The position numbers and the translations under genes are program-made. A DNA stretch of 64,000 bases from Amycolatopsis sp. NBRC 101858 (GTDB lineage Bacteria; Actinomycetota; Actinomycetes; Mycobacteriales; Pseudonocardiaceae), in NCBI RefSeq assembly GCF_030269325.1, contig NZ_BSTD01000008.1:1-64000 (forward strand), in the 5' to 3' direction. Shown piece after piece: positions 16,275-24,281 of the stretch (positions are counted from its first letter, which is position 1; each line of letters starts with the position of its first letter). The notes under the pieces are model-generated. The model saw only the letters and a program-made list of their open reading frames with translations. It had not been told where the DNA came from and searched no databases.

Positions 16275-16313
16275 GGGGGACCCGCGTCCCACTGGGGGTG
16301 GCGCGGGTCCCCC
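16275..16313 (+). terminator. Hairpin, possible terminator of the TetR gene
   Basis: GGGGGACCCGCG (16275-16286) pairs with CGCGGGTCCCCC (16302-16313) around a 15-base loop. No U-tract follows. Confidence 0.5.
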
Positions 16314-16421
16314 GGGTCTCCCGCGAACGGTCCTTTTCCGCTTTCCCGGTGATCTTGACACCGCGCTCGCGGCACTCGTAGGCTGAGTGCTCCGCCGTCA
16401 TGCCGAGCATTTCTCGAATTC

Positions 16422-17921
16422 ATGACAAGGCGGTTCACGGTGAAAAGATTCCTGCTGATCTCCTGCGCGGTCGTGGGACTGGTGGTGGCCGGTTCCGGCA
16501 TCGCCACCTCCGCGCCCGGCGGCGTTTACGACGTCAAGGACTACGGCGCCAAGGGCAACGGGTCCACGAACGATTCCGGCGCCATCGACAAGGCGATCAC
16601 GGCCGCCAACGCGGCGGGTGGCGGCACCGTCCGGTTCACCTCGGGGAACTACAAGTCGGCCGACACGGTCCACCTGAAGAGCAACGTCACGATCCAGCTC
16701 GACGCGGGCGCGACGATCACCGGCTCGAGCGCGGACAGTTACGACAAGCCCGAGTCGAACCAGTGGGACGACTACCAGGACTACGGCCACAGCCACTTCC
16801 ACAACGCGATGTTCTACGGCGACAAGCTGACGAACATCGGGTTCACCGGCGCGGGCACGATCGACGGCGGCGGCAACCTCATCACCGGCAACCCGAAGTC
16901 CGGCGAGGCCGACAAGATCCTGTCGCTCACCCGCTGTGACGGGCTCACGCTGTCCGGGATCAAGCTGCGGCGCGGCGGCCACTTCGCGGCGCTGATCAAC
17001 GGCTGCACGAACGTCGTCTCGGACAAGCTGACGATCGACACGTCGAGCGACCGCGACGGCTGGAACATCATCAGCACGACCAACGTCACGATCACGAATG
17101 TCACCATCGCGGCCAACGACGACGCACTCGTGTTCAAGAGCGACTACGCGCTCGGCGCGAAACTGCCGAACGGGAACGTCACGGTGAACAACGCGAAACT
17201 GTCGGCGGTCTGCTGCAACGCGCTGATGTTCGGTTCCGAGACGTGCGGTGACTTCACCGGTTACCAGATCTCGGACATCACGATCACCGGCGCGCACAAA
17301 TCGGGGATCGGGATCGTTTCGATGGACGGCGCGAAGATTTCCGACGTCCACTACCGCAACATCACGATGTCCGGCACGTACTCGCCGATCATGATGAAGA
17401 TCGGCACGCGCAAGCGGTGCGGGAACAAGCCGGGCGTCGGGTCGATCAGCGGCATCACGTTCGACAACATCACCGGCACGCACACGGGCACGAACTTCAG
17501 CCCGACGCTCTGGGGCGCGGACAGCACCCACCGCGTTTCCGACGTCACGTTCACCGGAGTCCACCTGAACGTCCCGGGCGGCAACGGCACGGCGGGCACG
17601 GGCGTCCCGAGCAACGACGCGACGGACTACAACCCGAAGAGCATCGGCACGCGCCCGTCGTACGGCTGGTACCTGCACTACGCGGCGGGGGTGAAGTTCG
17701 TGGACAGCTCGGTGGAGTTCGCGAAGGACGACGGCCGCCCGGCGAGCATCGTGAACAACAGCTCGGACATCACGTTCGACCACTTCACGGCGGAGAAGGG
17801 GTCGAAGAGCCCGTTCGACATCGGCTTCCAGACGGTGACGGGCTACTGCGTCAAGGACTCGGCGACGACGTCGGGCTCGGCCCTGCGGCTGAACGCGTCG
17901 GGCTCGACTTCGACCTGCTGA
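16422..17921 (+). CDS. GH28-family pectinolytic glycoside hydrolase (polygalacturonase-like), secreted
   Basis: The 499-residue protein has a Sec signal (about 1-31) and a right-handed beta-helix beginning VYDVKDYGAKGNGSTNDSGAI, the usual pectate-lyase-superfamily start. GH28 hallmarks are present in modified form: DRDGWNI (NTDG position), AANDDALVFKS (catalytic DD), AHKSGIGIVS (GHG position) and MMKIGTRKR (RIK position). It should act on pectic or rhamnogalacturonan chains. The start at 16422 has no clear ribosome site; a GTG at 16440 with AAGG upstream is the alternative and still leaves a signal peptide. A terminator follows at 17931-17963. Confidence 0.88.
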   Translation: MTRRFTVKRFLLISCAVVGLVVAGSGIATSAPGGVYDVKDYGAKGNGSTNDSGAIDKAITAANAAGGGTVRFTSGNYKSADTVHLKSNVTIQLDAGATITGSSADSYDKPESNQWDDYQDYGHSHFHNAMFYGDKLTNIGFTGAGTIDGGGNLITGNPKSGEADKILSLTRCDGLTLSGIKLRRGGHFAALINGCTNVVSDKLTIDTSSDRDGWNIISTTNVTITNVTIAANDDALVFKSDYALGAKLPNGNVTVNNAKLSAVCCNALMFGSETCGDFTGYQISDITITGAHKSGIGIVSMDGAKISDVHYRNITMSGTYSPIMMKIGTRKRCGNKPGVGSISGITFDNITGTHTGTNFSPTLWGADSTHRVSDVTFTGVHLNVPGGNGTAGTGVPSNDATDYNPKSIGTRPSYGWYLHYAAGVKFVDSSVEFAKDDGRPASIVNNSSDITFDHFTAEKGSKSPFDIGFQTVTGYCVKDSATTSGSALRLNASGSTSTC

Positions 17922-17930
17922 CCCACCCCA

Positions 17931-17963
17931 AGGCTCCCTTCCCCGGCCTGGGGAAGGGAGCCT
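17931..17963 (+). terminator. Terminator after GH28
   Basis: AGGCTCCCTTCCCC (17931-17944) pairs perfectly with its complement at 17950-17963 around a 5-base loop. Confidence 0.8.
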
Positions 17964-17969
17964 CGCGCC

Positions 17970-18150
17970 GTGATCGAGGGGGCATCACCCGTGATCAGAG
18001 GGGCGACACGCGTGATTGGAGGGGCGACACGGCGGGACCGGCCGGCGAGATCGTGTCGACCCTTCCATCACACGTGATGCCCTCCCAATCACACGTGATG
18101 CCCTCCCAATCACACGTGATGCCCTCCCGATCACGGGAGATGCCTCTTTC
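17970..18150. repeat. Inverted pair of 21-bp tandem repeat arrays
   Basis: Three units starting GTGAT (17970, 17991, 18012) lie 21 bp apart, and three nearly identical units starting ATCACACGTGATGCCCTCCC lie at 18067, 18088 and 18109, with a decayed fourth at 18130. The right-hand unit is the reverse complement of a rotated left-hand unit (GTGATTGGAGGGGC). The arrays could fold into one large hairpin across the 34-bp centre. They sit between two converging genes, each with its own terminator. Confidence 0.8.
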
Positions 18151-18159
18151 CGCACACAC

Positions 18160-18193
18160 GAAAGGGCCCCGGCCGGTGAGCCGGGGCCCTTTC
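18160..18193 (-). terminator. Terminator after GH105
   Basis: GAAAGGGCCCCGGC (18160-18173) pairs with 18180-18193 around a 6-base loop. The minus strand, in the direction of GH105 transcription, continues into T-containing sequence. Confidence 0.8.
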
Positions 18194-18210
18194 TGCGGCG
18201 CGCCTGGAGG

Positions 18211-19398
18211 TCAGTGCGAGAACTGCTCGTTCATGATGAGGAACGCGCCCAGGCCGTGGAAGTCGTTCGTCTTGCGGGCTCGGGCGTAGTAGTACGACAG
18301 GTCGCCCACGTTCGTTCCCTCGCAGATGTCCGTGATGTTCGTCAGGCCGTCCGACCCCACCGACACCTTCTTCAGCACGCCGGCGTACCCGCGATCCGCC
18401 ACCGCCTGGTAGGACGCCGGCAGGTAGCCGCGCTGGACACCCCGGGCCATCGTGAACGTGTACATCGACGACGCCGACGTCTCCAGCCAGTTCTTCGAGT
18501 CGCCGCCGCGGTCGACGACCTGGTACCAGCGGCCGGTCGACGCGTCCTGGTAGCGCTGGTAGCCCGCCGCGAGGAAGTTCACGATGTCGATCAGCGCCGC
18601 CCGGCGCGGGTGGTTCGGCGGGAGCACCTCGAGGATGTCGATCGCGGCCATGCCGAACCAGCCGATCGCGCGTGCCCAGTGGTACTTCGAGTGGTGCCCG
18701 GTCCCGGACGCCCACGACTCGGAACCGTCCTCGTCGTACGCGTGGTACAGCAGGCCCTTCGCCGGTTCGCGCAGGTGGCTGAAGTAGACGACGAGGTTCT
18801 TCGCCGACTCTTCGAAGCAGTAGCCGCCGTCGTCGAACGCCGCGCCGTACAGCGCGAGGAACGGCTGGGCCATGTAGACGCCGTCGCCCCACAGCTGGCC
18901 GACCTTGCTGGTCGCGTGGAACATGCCGCCGTCCGACGTGCGCGGGTAGGCCGGGAACCGCTTGCGCAGCTGGTCGGCTGCCGTCTTGTACTTCTTGCGG
19001 CCCGTCTCGGCGAACAGCAGCGGCAGCATCTGGCAGGAGCGCATCGAGTCGAGGTTGGTGAAGCTGTTCGAGATCCCGCTGTCGGTGATGAAGCGGTCGT
19101 ACCACGCGACGATGTAGTCGAGGTACTTCCGCTCGCCGGTGCGCTTGTAGAAGAGGTACTGGCCGTAGAGGTACAGCCCGAGCGTGTAGCCCCAGCCGCC
19201 GATCTTGTCGGGGGTGTAGCGCTTCATCGTCGAGTCGATCACGGCCCGGGACCAGTCCGCCGGTGGCGCCGCGCCGCCGATCGGGGGGAGCCGGTCCGCC
19301 GCGCGCGCGAGGGGCCCTGCCGCGGCGAGGGCGCCCAGCGCGCCCAAGGTGCCGGTCAGGACCGCGCGCCGGGTCGGGCGAAGGGGGTGCTCGGACAT
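18211..19398 (-). CDS. GH105 unsaturated rhamnogalacturonyl hydrolase, Tat-exported
   Basis: The start is the ATG at 19398 (MSEHPLRPTRRAVLTGTLG), with GAAAGGA upstream and a twin-arginine signal. The 395-residue enzyme has the (alpha/alpha)6 barrel of GH105/YteR: STMKRYTPDKIGGWGYTLGL, SNSFTNLDSMRSCQMLPLLF, GQLWGDGVYMAQPFLALYG (general-acid Asp in WGDGVYM), HWARAIGWFGMAAID and WLETSASSMYTFTMARG. These enzymes remove unsaturated galacturonyl ends from rhamnogalacturonan oligosaccharides. It diverges from the GH29 gene across a 396-bp regulatory region with two operator-like palindromes, and is likely co-regulated with it. Confidence 0.9.
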   Translation of the reverse strand: MSEHPLRPTRRAVLTGTLGALGALAAAGPLARAADRLPPIGGAAPPADWSRAVIDSTMKRYTPDKIGGWGYTLGLYLYGQYLFYKRTGERKYLDYIVAWYDRFITDSGISNSFTNLDSMRSCQMLPLLFAETGRKKYKTAADQLRKRFPAYPRTSDGGMFHATSKVGQLWGDGVYMAQPFLALYGAAFDDGGYCFEESAKNLVVYFSHLREPAKGLLYHAYDEDGSESWASGTGHHSKYHWARAIGWFGMAAIDILEVLPPNHPRRAALIDIVNFLAAGYQRYQDASTGRWYQVVDRGGDSKNWLETSASSMYTFTMARGVQRGYLPASYQAVADRGYAGVLKKVSVGSDGLTNITDICEGTNVGDLSYYYARARKTNDFHGLGAFLIMNEQFSH

Positions 19399-19573
19399 TC
19401 GTTGTCCTTTCGTGCACGGGCCCCGGTGGTGCGGGCAGTGCCGGGGCAGGGCACGGTCGGGGACTCGTGCCCCGCCCCGGAATGGGTGGCCGGGATGCCG
19501 ATCCGCCGTCCGTCGGCATCCCGACCAGCTCTGGGGGGCGCGGCGTGCTGCCCGTGTCGCCGGAGCGGTGGGG

Positions 19574-19591
19574 GAGAGCGAAAGCGCTCTC
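19574..19591. promoter_or_regulatory. LacI-type palindrome
   Basis: GAGAGCG-AAAG-CGCTCTC is a perfect 7-bp inverted repeat. The GAAAGCGCT core is typical of LacI-family operators that control glycosidase genes in actinomycetes. No LacI gene lies in the window. Confidence 0.55.
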
Positions 19592-19629
19592 AGGGGAAAC
19601 ATCTACTCGCCTCCGGGAGGCCGAGTCAA

Positions 19630-19664
19630 GAGAGATCAGATCTCTCGTGTCATATATCAGATAT
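19630..19664. promoter_or_regulatory. Paired ATCAGAT operators, centres 21 bp apart
   Basis: GAGAGATC-A-GATCTCTC (19630-19646, 8-bp perfect arms, centre 19638) and ATATC-A-GATAT (19654-19664, 5-bp arms, centre 19659) share the ATCAGAT core. A 21-bp spacing places both on the same DNA face, suggesting cooperative binding of a dimeric regulator, perhaps GntR type. Confidence 0.65.
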
Positions 19665-19794
19665 TTAACCCGAACGGCCGTAGTCACGGTGTACCGGCCG
19701 CTGGGACTGCGCGAAAAGGTCGGATCTCAGTATTGACCGTGCCCGGAACCCAGGAGTACACCACCGAGTGGACCAGACCACTTGGAGGTCACCG

Positions 19795-21567
19795 ATGTCA
19801 GCCAAGTTCCTGCGGCGGGTGCTCGCCGCCTGCGCCTCGATGCTGGTGGTCGCCGGGCTCGTCGCCGCGCCCGCGTCGGCCGACTTGCAGAAGCCGTCCC
19901 AGCAGTGGCTGCGCGACAGCCAGGCGGGCCTGTTCCTGCACTGGGGCATGCGCACGTCACCCGGCTACACCAGTTGCAGCGCCTGGGAAAAGGCGATCAC
20001 CGACGGCGGGTGGAGTCCCGGCTACTGGGTCACCGAAGCCGAGAAGCTGCACGCGTCGTACCTCGTGCTCGCGTCGTTCCACAGCCGGCTGGGCTACTCG
20101 CGCGCCTGGCCGTCGAAGATCCCCGGCAGCTGTACCACCAAGCGGGACTTCCTCGGCGAGCTGATCGCCGCGGCGAAAGCCCGAGGGCTCAAGGTCATCC
20201 TCTACATGACCAACGACGCCCAGTGGCACGACGAGGGCGGTCACGAGTGGCTCGACTCCGCCGGCTACTCGAAGTACAAGGGCAAGACCGTGAACCTCGA
20301 CAGCCAGGACGGCTTCGGCCAGTTCAGCTACGACAACTTCTTCGAGGTCATGAAGAACTACCCGGACCTCGGCGGCTTCTGGATCGACAACGACAACGCC
20401 TACTGGGAGTCGCACGATCTGTACCAGCAGATCTACCAGCAGCGCCCGGACTACTTGCTGAGCAACAACAACGAAGACACGCCGATCATGGACACGATCA
20501 GCAACGAGCAGAAGACCGGCATGTCCCCGGCGTACGACTACCCGCAGGCGACCTACACGGCGATGCCGCGGCTGACGGAGGCGTGCTTCAAGCTGCCCGA
20601 CACCGGCTCGTGGTGGTACGGCGGCTCGAACTCGGCGGTGAACAAGGCGCTGAACATCGGACGTCTGGTGACGAACTCGGGTTCGTCGATCAAGTCGCTG
20701 ATGGCCGAGACGGCGATGGTGAACGGCAAGTTCCCGTCGAACCAGGAAGCGTTCAACAACTTCGCGGACAGCTACTTGAGCGCGATCTGGGATTCGCTCG
20801 GCGGTACCGAAGGCGCCGGGTACATGTACGGCGGCATGCAGCCGGGCTTCTGGAACGACGGCGCGCACGGCGTCATCACGATCAAGGGCGAGACGCAGTA
20901 CGTGCACGTCCTGACGAAGCCGTCGGGCAGCATCCTGAAGATCCGCGACAACGGCTACCGCATCCGCGGCGTCACGAACCTCCGCACCGGGGCGGCGATC
21001 CCGTTCACCCAGGGCGGCGGCAGCCTGACGCTGACGGGCTTGTCCGGCTGGGACACCTACGACACGGTGTTCAAGGTCGAGACGGCCGGCCGCACCGGAA
21101 CGTACGACCCGAAGACGGTGACGCTCAAGGCGAGCGCGTCGGCGAGCAGCCACAGTGGACAGTCAGCGAGCGACGGCGACTACCTGACGTACTTCGACAA
21201 CAACAAGACGTTGCCGGTGAACCTGGACTACGACCTCGGATCGGCGAAGAAGGTCCAGTACGTCGGCGTCAACCAGCGTGAGGACTCGGTCAGCTACGCG
21301 CGATCGGACACCGAGCAGTCGGCGCGCATCAAGGCGTACAAGGTGTTCGTGTCGAGCGACGGCAAGAACTGGGGCAGCGCGGTGAAATCCGGGACACTCC
21401 CGAGCCACCGCGGCGTCCAGTTCGTCGACCTGTCGGCGGTGACGACGAGGTACGTCCGGCTGCAGGTGACGAGCACGTACGCGGCCTCGAGCGACAGCAC
21501 GCGCTACAAGCGCTTGCGGATCGACGAGACGTGGCTGGGCTCGGACTACGCGACCGCGGCGGGCTGA
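19795..21567 (+). CDS. GH29-like alpha-L-fucosidase with C-terminal CBM32, secreted
   Basis: The start at 19795 (MSAKFLRRVL) has GGAGGT 6 bases upstream. The 590-residue protein has a Sec signal (about 1-29), then a GH29-type barrel: AGLFLHWGMRTSPGY, VLASFHSRLGYSRAWPSK, AKARGLKVILYMTNDAQWHD and GGFWIDNDNAYWE (about 185-197), where the Asp of WID occupies the nucleophile position. A small beta domain follows, then an F5/8-type C (CBM32) module (about 450-580: SSHSGQSASDGDYLTYFD, VQFVDLSAVTTRYVRLQV). It would release fucose from plant or host glycans. Its 3' end overlaps the converging glycosidase gene by 22 bp. Confidence 0.85.
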   Translation: MSAKFLRRVLAACASMLVVAGLVAAPASADLQKPSQQWLRDSQAGLFLHWGMRTSPGYTSCSAWEKAITDGGWSPGYWVTEAEKLHASYLVLASFHSRLGYSRAWPSKIPGSCTTKRDFLGELIAAAKARGLKVILYMTNDAQWHDEGGHEWLDSAGYSKYKGKTVNLDSQDGFGQFSYDNFFEVMKNYPDLGGFWIDNDNAYWESHDLYQQIYQQRPDYLLSNNNEDTPIMDTISNEQKTGMSPAYDYPQATYTAMPRLTEACFKLPDTGSWWYGGSNSAVNKALNIGRLVTNSGSSIKSLMAETAMVNGKFPSNQEAFNNFADSYLSAIWDSLGGTEGAGYMYGGMQPGFWNDGAHGVITIKGETQYVHVLTKPSGSILKIRDNGYRIRGVTNLRTGAAIPFTQGGGSLTLTGLSGWDTYDTVFKVETAGRTGTYDPKTVTLKASASASSHSGQSASDGDYLTYFDNNKTLPVNLDYDLGSAKKVQYVGVNQREDSVSYARSDTEQSARIKAYKVFVSSDGKNWGSAVKSGTLPSHRGVQFVDLSAVTTRYVRLQVTSTYAASSDSTRYKRLRIDETWLGSDYATAAG

Positions 21568-22784
21568 GCCAGGAGGTCCAGGGTCAGCGCCGCGGTCCAG
21601 CCGAACGAGCGGGCGCCGTGGCCCGCACCCGTCAGCGGGTCCACGTACTCGGCGAAGTCCGTCCTCGCGGCCGTCGCGACGAGGTCGTCGCGCAGGCGCG
21701 ACGCCAGTGCGTGCTCGCCGTGGCGCAGCAGGCCCTGGCGGACCAGCCAGCCGACGTTGGCCCACGACGGGCCGCGCCAGTAGCGGCCCGCGTCGAAGTC
21801 CGGTGCCGTCAGGTCGTGGCTCGGGACGCCGTGACCGCGCCCGAGCCGGAACCTCGGCCCGGTGGCCGTCGCCAGCAGGGCCGGGGCGACGGCCAGGTCC
21901 GGCAGCAGCAGGGGCAGCAGGCCCGCGCACGTGTGCGCGCCGGTCAGTGAGCCGGTCCGGACGTCGCGGGCGAAGAAAAAGCCGTTGTCCCACAGCGTTT
22001 CCTGCAGTGCCTTCTCGACGCGCGCCGCGGATTCGCGGTGGGTGGCGGCGGCCGCGGGCAGGCCCAGCACGTCGGCGATCTCGGCCAGCGCCAGTTCGGC
22101 GTCGGCCAGGATCGCGTTGAAGCCGGGATCTTCGACGACGAACTCGCCGAAGCCTGCGTAGCCGCGGTCCCGGTAGTCGGCCGCGAGCCGGACGTAGCGG
22201 CCGTAGTCCTCGTCGCTCGGCCGGTCGGCGGCGTCGCCGTGCTGCAGGTCGCGGCGGACGAACCCGCTCGTCGGCGTGACGCGGGAGAGCGGGTCGTCCC
22301 AGGCCGGGCTGTTGTCCATCCCGGACTCCCACGGGTGCACGATCGCCGCGAGCCCGCGCCCGCCGGCGTCCCGCGAAACCCGCAGGTACTCGTGCCAGGC
22401 CCGCAGCTTCGGGTACAGCGTGGCGAGGAACGTGCGATCGGGCTCGGCCTCGTGCACCGCCAGCACCGCCCGCGCGTGCACCGGCGGCTGGACCAGTCCG
22501 GACGTCCGCCGCGCGCGCCAGAAGTCCGGGCCCGGGAAGTACGCCTCGGGCGGGGTGTCGGGGTTGAAGAGGATGTGCGGGACGCGGCCGTCGCGCCACT
22601 GCGCGGAGAACAGCGTCAGCAGCTCGACCCGCGCTCGCGCCGGTGACAGGTGCCGCAGGCCGATGGCGATGAACGCCGAATCCCAGCTCCACTGGTGCGG
22701 GTAGAGCGAGCGCGACGGCACGGTCGACGAGCCGAGCCAGTTGCCGTCGAGGACAGCCGCGGCACGCCCCCATGTTACATCCAT
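21546..22784 (-). CDS. MGH1-like (GH63-related) cytosolic glycoside hydrolase
   Basis: The 412-residue protein begins MDVTWGRAAAVLDGNWLGSS and has no signal peptide. The (alpha/alpha)6-barrel signatures QWSWDSAFIAIGLRHL (about 31-46), IVHPWESGMDNSPAWDDPL (about 148-166), RYWRGPSWANVGWLV and FGWTAALTLDLLA match mannosylglycerate/glucosylglycerate hydrolase-like GH63 relatives. The Asp in WDSAF and the Glu in WESGMDNSP are conserved in the family and probably catalytic. It probably processes an imported small alpha-glycoside. It diverges from the ROK regulator with 58 bp between the starts, a typical regulator-target pair. Confidence 0.82.
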   Translation of the reverse strand: MDVTWGRAAAVLDGNWLGSSTVPSRSLYPHQWSWDSAFIAIGLRHLSPARARVELLTLFSAQWRDGRVPHILFNPDTPPEAYFPGPDFWRARRTSGLVQPPVHARAVLAVHEAEPDRTFLATLYPKLRAWHEYLRVSRDAGGRGLAAIVHPWESGMDNSPAWDDPLSRVTPTSGFVRRDLQHGDAADRPSDEDYGRYVRLAADYRDRGYAGFGEFVVEDPGFNAILADAELALAEIADVLGLPAAAATHRESAARVEKALQETLWDNGFFFARDVRTGSLTGAHTCAGLLPLLLPDLAVAPALLATATGPRFRLGRGHGVPSHDLTAPDFDAGRYWRGPSWANVGWLVRQGLLRHGEHALASRLRDDLVATAARTDFAEYVDPLTGAGHGARSFGWTAALTLDLLAQPAAVA

Positions 22785-22811
22785 ATGTCCAATCTATCTC
22801 CGACTTGTGTA

Positions 22812-22825
22812 TTGTCAATGGACAA
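22812..22825. promoter_or_regulatory. Probable ROK operator between divergent glycosidase and ROK genes
   Basis: TTGTC-AATG-GACAA is a perfect 5-bp inverted repeat 17 bp before the ROK start, with related TGTCCA and TGTGTATTGT sequence upstream. Its place in the 58-bp divergent gap suits autoregulation plus control of the glycosidase. Confidence 0.5.
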
Positions 22826-22842
22826 AAGTCCGAGGGAGGGCG

Positions 22843-23979
22843 ATGACGACCAGCGCCGGCGAGCTGTTGCAGCTGGTCAGGACCGGGCAGGCGACCACGC
22901 GAAAAGCCCTGCTCACGCGCAGCGGACTGTCGCGCACGACCCTCACCGCGCGCCTGGACCGGCTGCTGGAGGCGGGCCTGCTGGCCGAAGGCGGCCACGA
23001 GGACTCCACCGGCGGCCGCCCGGCCCGGCAGCTGCGGTTCGACGACCGGCACGCCGTCGTCCTCGCCGCGAGCGTCGACACGATGCACGCCGAGGCCGCG
23101 CTCACCGATCTGACGGGACGCCGGCTGACCCGCCGCGCGGGCGACCTGCGCGTCGCCGACGGCCCGGAGCCGGTGCTCGGCCGGATCGCGGAGTGGTTCG
23201 AGGAGATGCTGGCCGGGGTGGACCGGCCGGTGTGCGGCGTGGGGATTTCCGTACCGGGCCCGGTCGAGGGCGGCCGCGTCCGGCAACCGCCGATCATGCC
23301 CGGCTGGGACGGCTACCCGATCGACGAGCACCTCGAGGCCCGATTCGGTGCCCCGGTGCTGGTCGACAACGACGCGAACCTGATGGCGCTGGGCGAGCAC
23401 CGGGCCCGCTACCCGGAGTCGGCCGCGCTGGTGGTCGTCAAGGCGTCCACCGGGATCGGGGCCGGCCTGGTGATCGGCGGCGAGGTGTACCGCGGCATCG
23501 ACGGCGGCGCGGGCGACATCGGCCACGTCCGGCTGCCCGGCCACGAGGACGCCCGCTGCCTGTGCGGCTCACTCGGCTGCCTGGCGGCGGTCGCCGGCGG
23601 CGGCGCACTGGCCGCCCGCCTGACGGAGCTGGGCCTGCCGACGACGTCGGGTTCGGGCGTCCGCGAGCGGATCCTGGCCGGCGAACCGGCGGCGGTGCGG
23701 CTCGCGGAGCAGGCCGGCCGCGAGGTGGGCGAGGTGCTCGCGACGCTGGTGTGCGTGGTCAACCCGGGCGTGCTGGTGATCGCCGGCGACCTGGCCGAGC
23801 CGCACTTCGTGGCCGGGGTCCGCGAAGTGCTGTACGCGCGGGCGCTGCCGCGTTCGACGAGGAACCTGAGCGTCGAAATCGGCGGCCGCGGGGAAGCGCT
23901 CGGCGGGGCGGTGGCGATGGTGGTCGAGGCGGAGTTCGCGCCGGACGCGGTGAACCGGCGCCTCGAAACGCGAGCCTGA
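22843..23979 (+). CDS. ROK-family transcriptional regulator
   Basis: The 378-residue protein starts at 22843 behind GAGGGAGGG. Residues about 1-60 form a MarR-like winged helix (TTRKALLTRSGLSRTTLTAR), and the rest is a ROK (sugar kinase-like) domain with VGISVPGPV (about 135), VLVDNDANLMALGE (about 173-186, sugar-contacting DN), ASTGIGAGLVIGGEVYRG and the zinc-binding CLCGSLGCL (about 240-248; the consensus CxCGxxGCxE ends here in L-A rather than E). ROK proteins bind a sugar that releases them from DNA. The divergent glycosidase is the obvious target. Confidence 0.9.
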   Translation: MTTSAGELLQLVRTGQATTRKALLTRSGLSRTTLTARLDRLLEAGLLAEGGHEDSTGGRPARQLRFDDRHAVVLAASVDTMHAEAALTDLTGRRLTRRAGDLRVADGPEPVLGRIAEWFEEMLAGVDRPVCGVGISVPGPVEGGRVRQPPIMPGWDGYPIDEHLEARFGAPVLVDNDANLMALGEHRARYPESAALVVVKASTGIGAGLVIGGEVYRGIDGGAGDIGHVRLPGHEDARCLCGSLGCLAAVAGGGALAARLTELGLPTTSGSGVRERILAGEPAAVRLAEQAGREVGEVLATLVCVVNPGVLVIAGDLAEPHFVAGVREVLYARALPRSTRNLSVEIGGRGEALGGAVAMVVEAEFAPDAVNRRLETRA

Positions 23980-24281
23980 CGGCCGAACTACCGTCACCCC
24001 CGGACTGTCCCGAGTGGACGGAGCAACCGACTTTCGTAGGTGGTGGCCGCCCCGCCCGCTTGTTCCACAATACGGACACGAACCGGACTAACCTCCCATC
24101 CGGCATTATTCCTCGCGTAATTCGTGCGACAAATCGGATTTCCGTACCACGCGCGGGGACCCGTGAATTCGCGACCAGATAACGGTTCCGCAAGTACTTC
24201 CCTGCGACCGGAACACCGATCTAGTCTCGTCCGGTGTTCCAGGCCCATTTCCTGGGGGCCGCTTTCGAGAGGGAGATTTCT
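23980..24281. other. Intergenic promoter region of the S53 peptidase gene
   Basis: This 302-bp gap holds no gene. Its right half carries the S53 promoter with a flanking inverted repeat (24210-24240). The rest is moderately A/T-rich for this genome (about 24060-24200), with no feature I can assign. Confidence 0.5.
24210..24240 (+). promoter_or_regulatory. Inverted repeat flanking the -10 of the S53 gene
   Basis: GGAACACCG (24210-24218) and CGGTGTTCC (24232-24240) are perfect 9-bp arms, centred 22 bp apart. The 13-bp spacer contains TAGTCT (24222-24227), a plausible -10. A dimer bound to both arms would cover the promoter. Confidence 0.55.

Larger units (their letters stand above)
16129..16421. 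other. Intergenic region with a palindrome and a hairpin
   Basis: This gap between the TetR gene and GH28 holds an 18-bp perfect palindrome (16150-16167) and a 12-bp-arm hairpin (16275-16313). Short open frames on both strands have no ribosome site and span the hairpin, so I do not call them. Confidence 0.5.
19399..19794. other. Divergent regulatory region between GH105 and GH29
   Basis: This 396-bp gap has no gene. It holds an 18-bp palindrome at 19574-19591, a paired operator at 19630-19664 in an A/T-richer stretch, and presumably both promoters. The local drop in GC around 19640-19675 marks the likely promoter core. Confidence 0.6.

Noticed and set aside
16150..16410. 86-codon minus-strand frame upstream of GH28
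   Set aside because: It has no ribosome site, reads through a hairpin and an operator-like palindrome, and its second half is low-complexity.
18067..18150. CRISPR-like array
   Set aside because: The 21-bp units are directly abutting with no unique spacers, and no cas gene is present.
18160..18193. Attachment site or insertion-sequence inverted repeat
   Set aside because: It is a simple terminator hairpin; there is no transposase and no flanking duplication.
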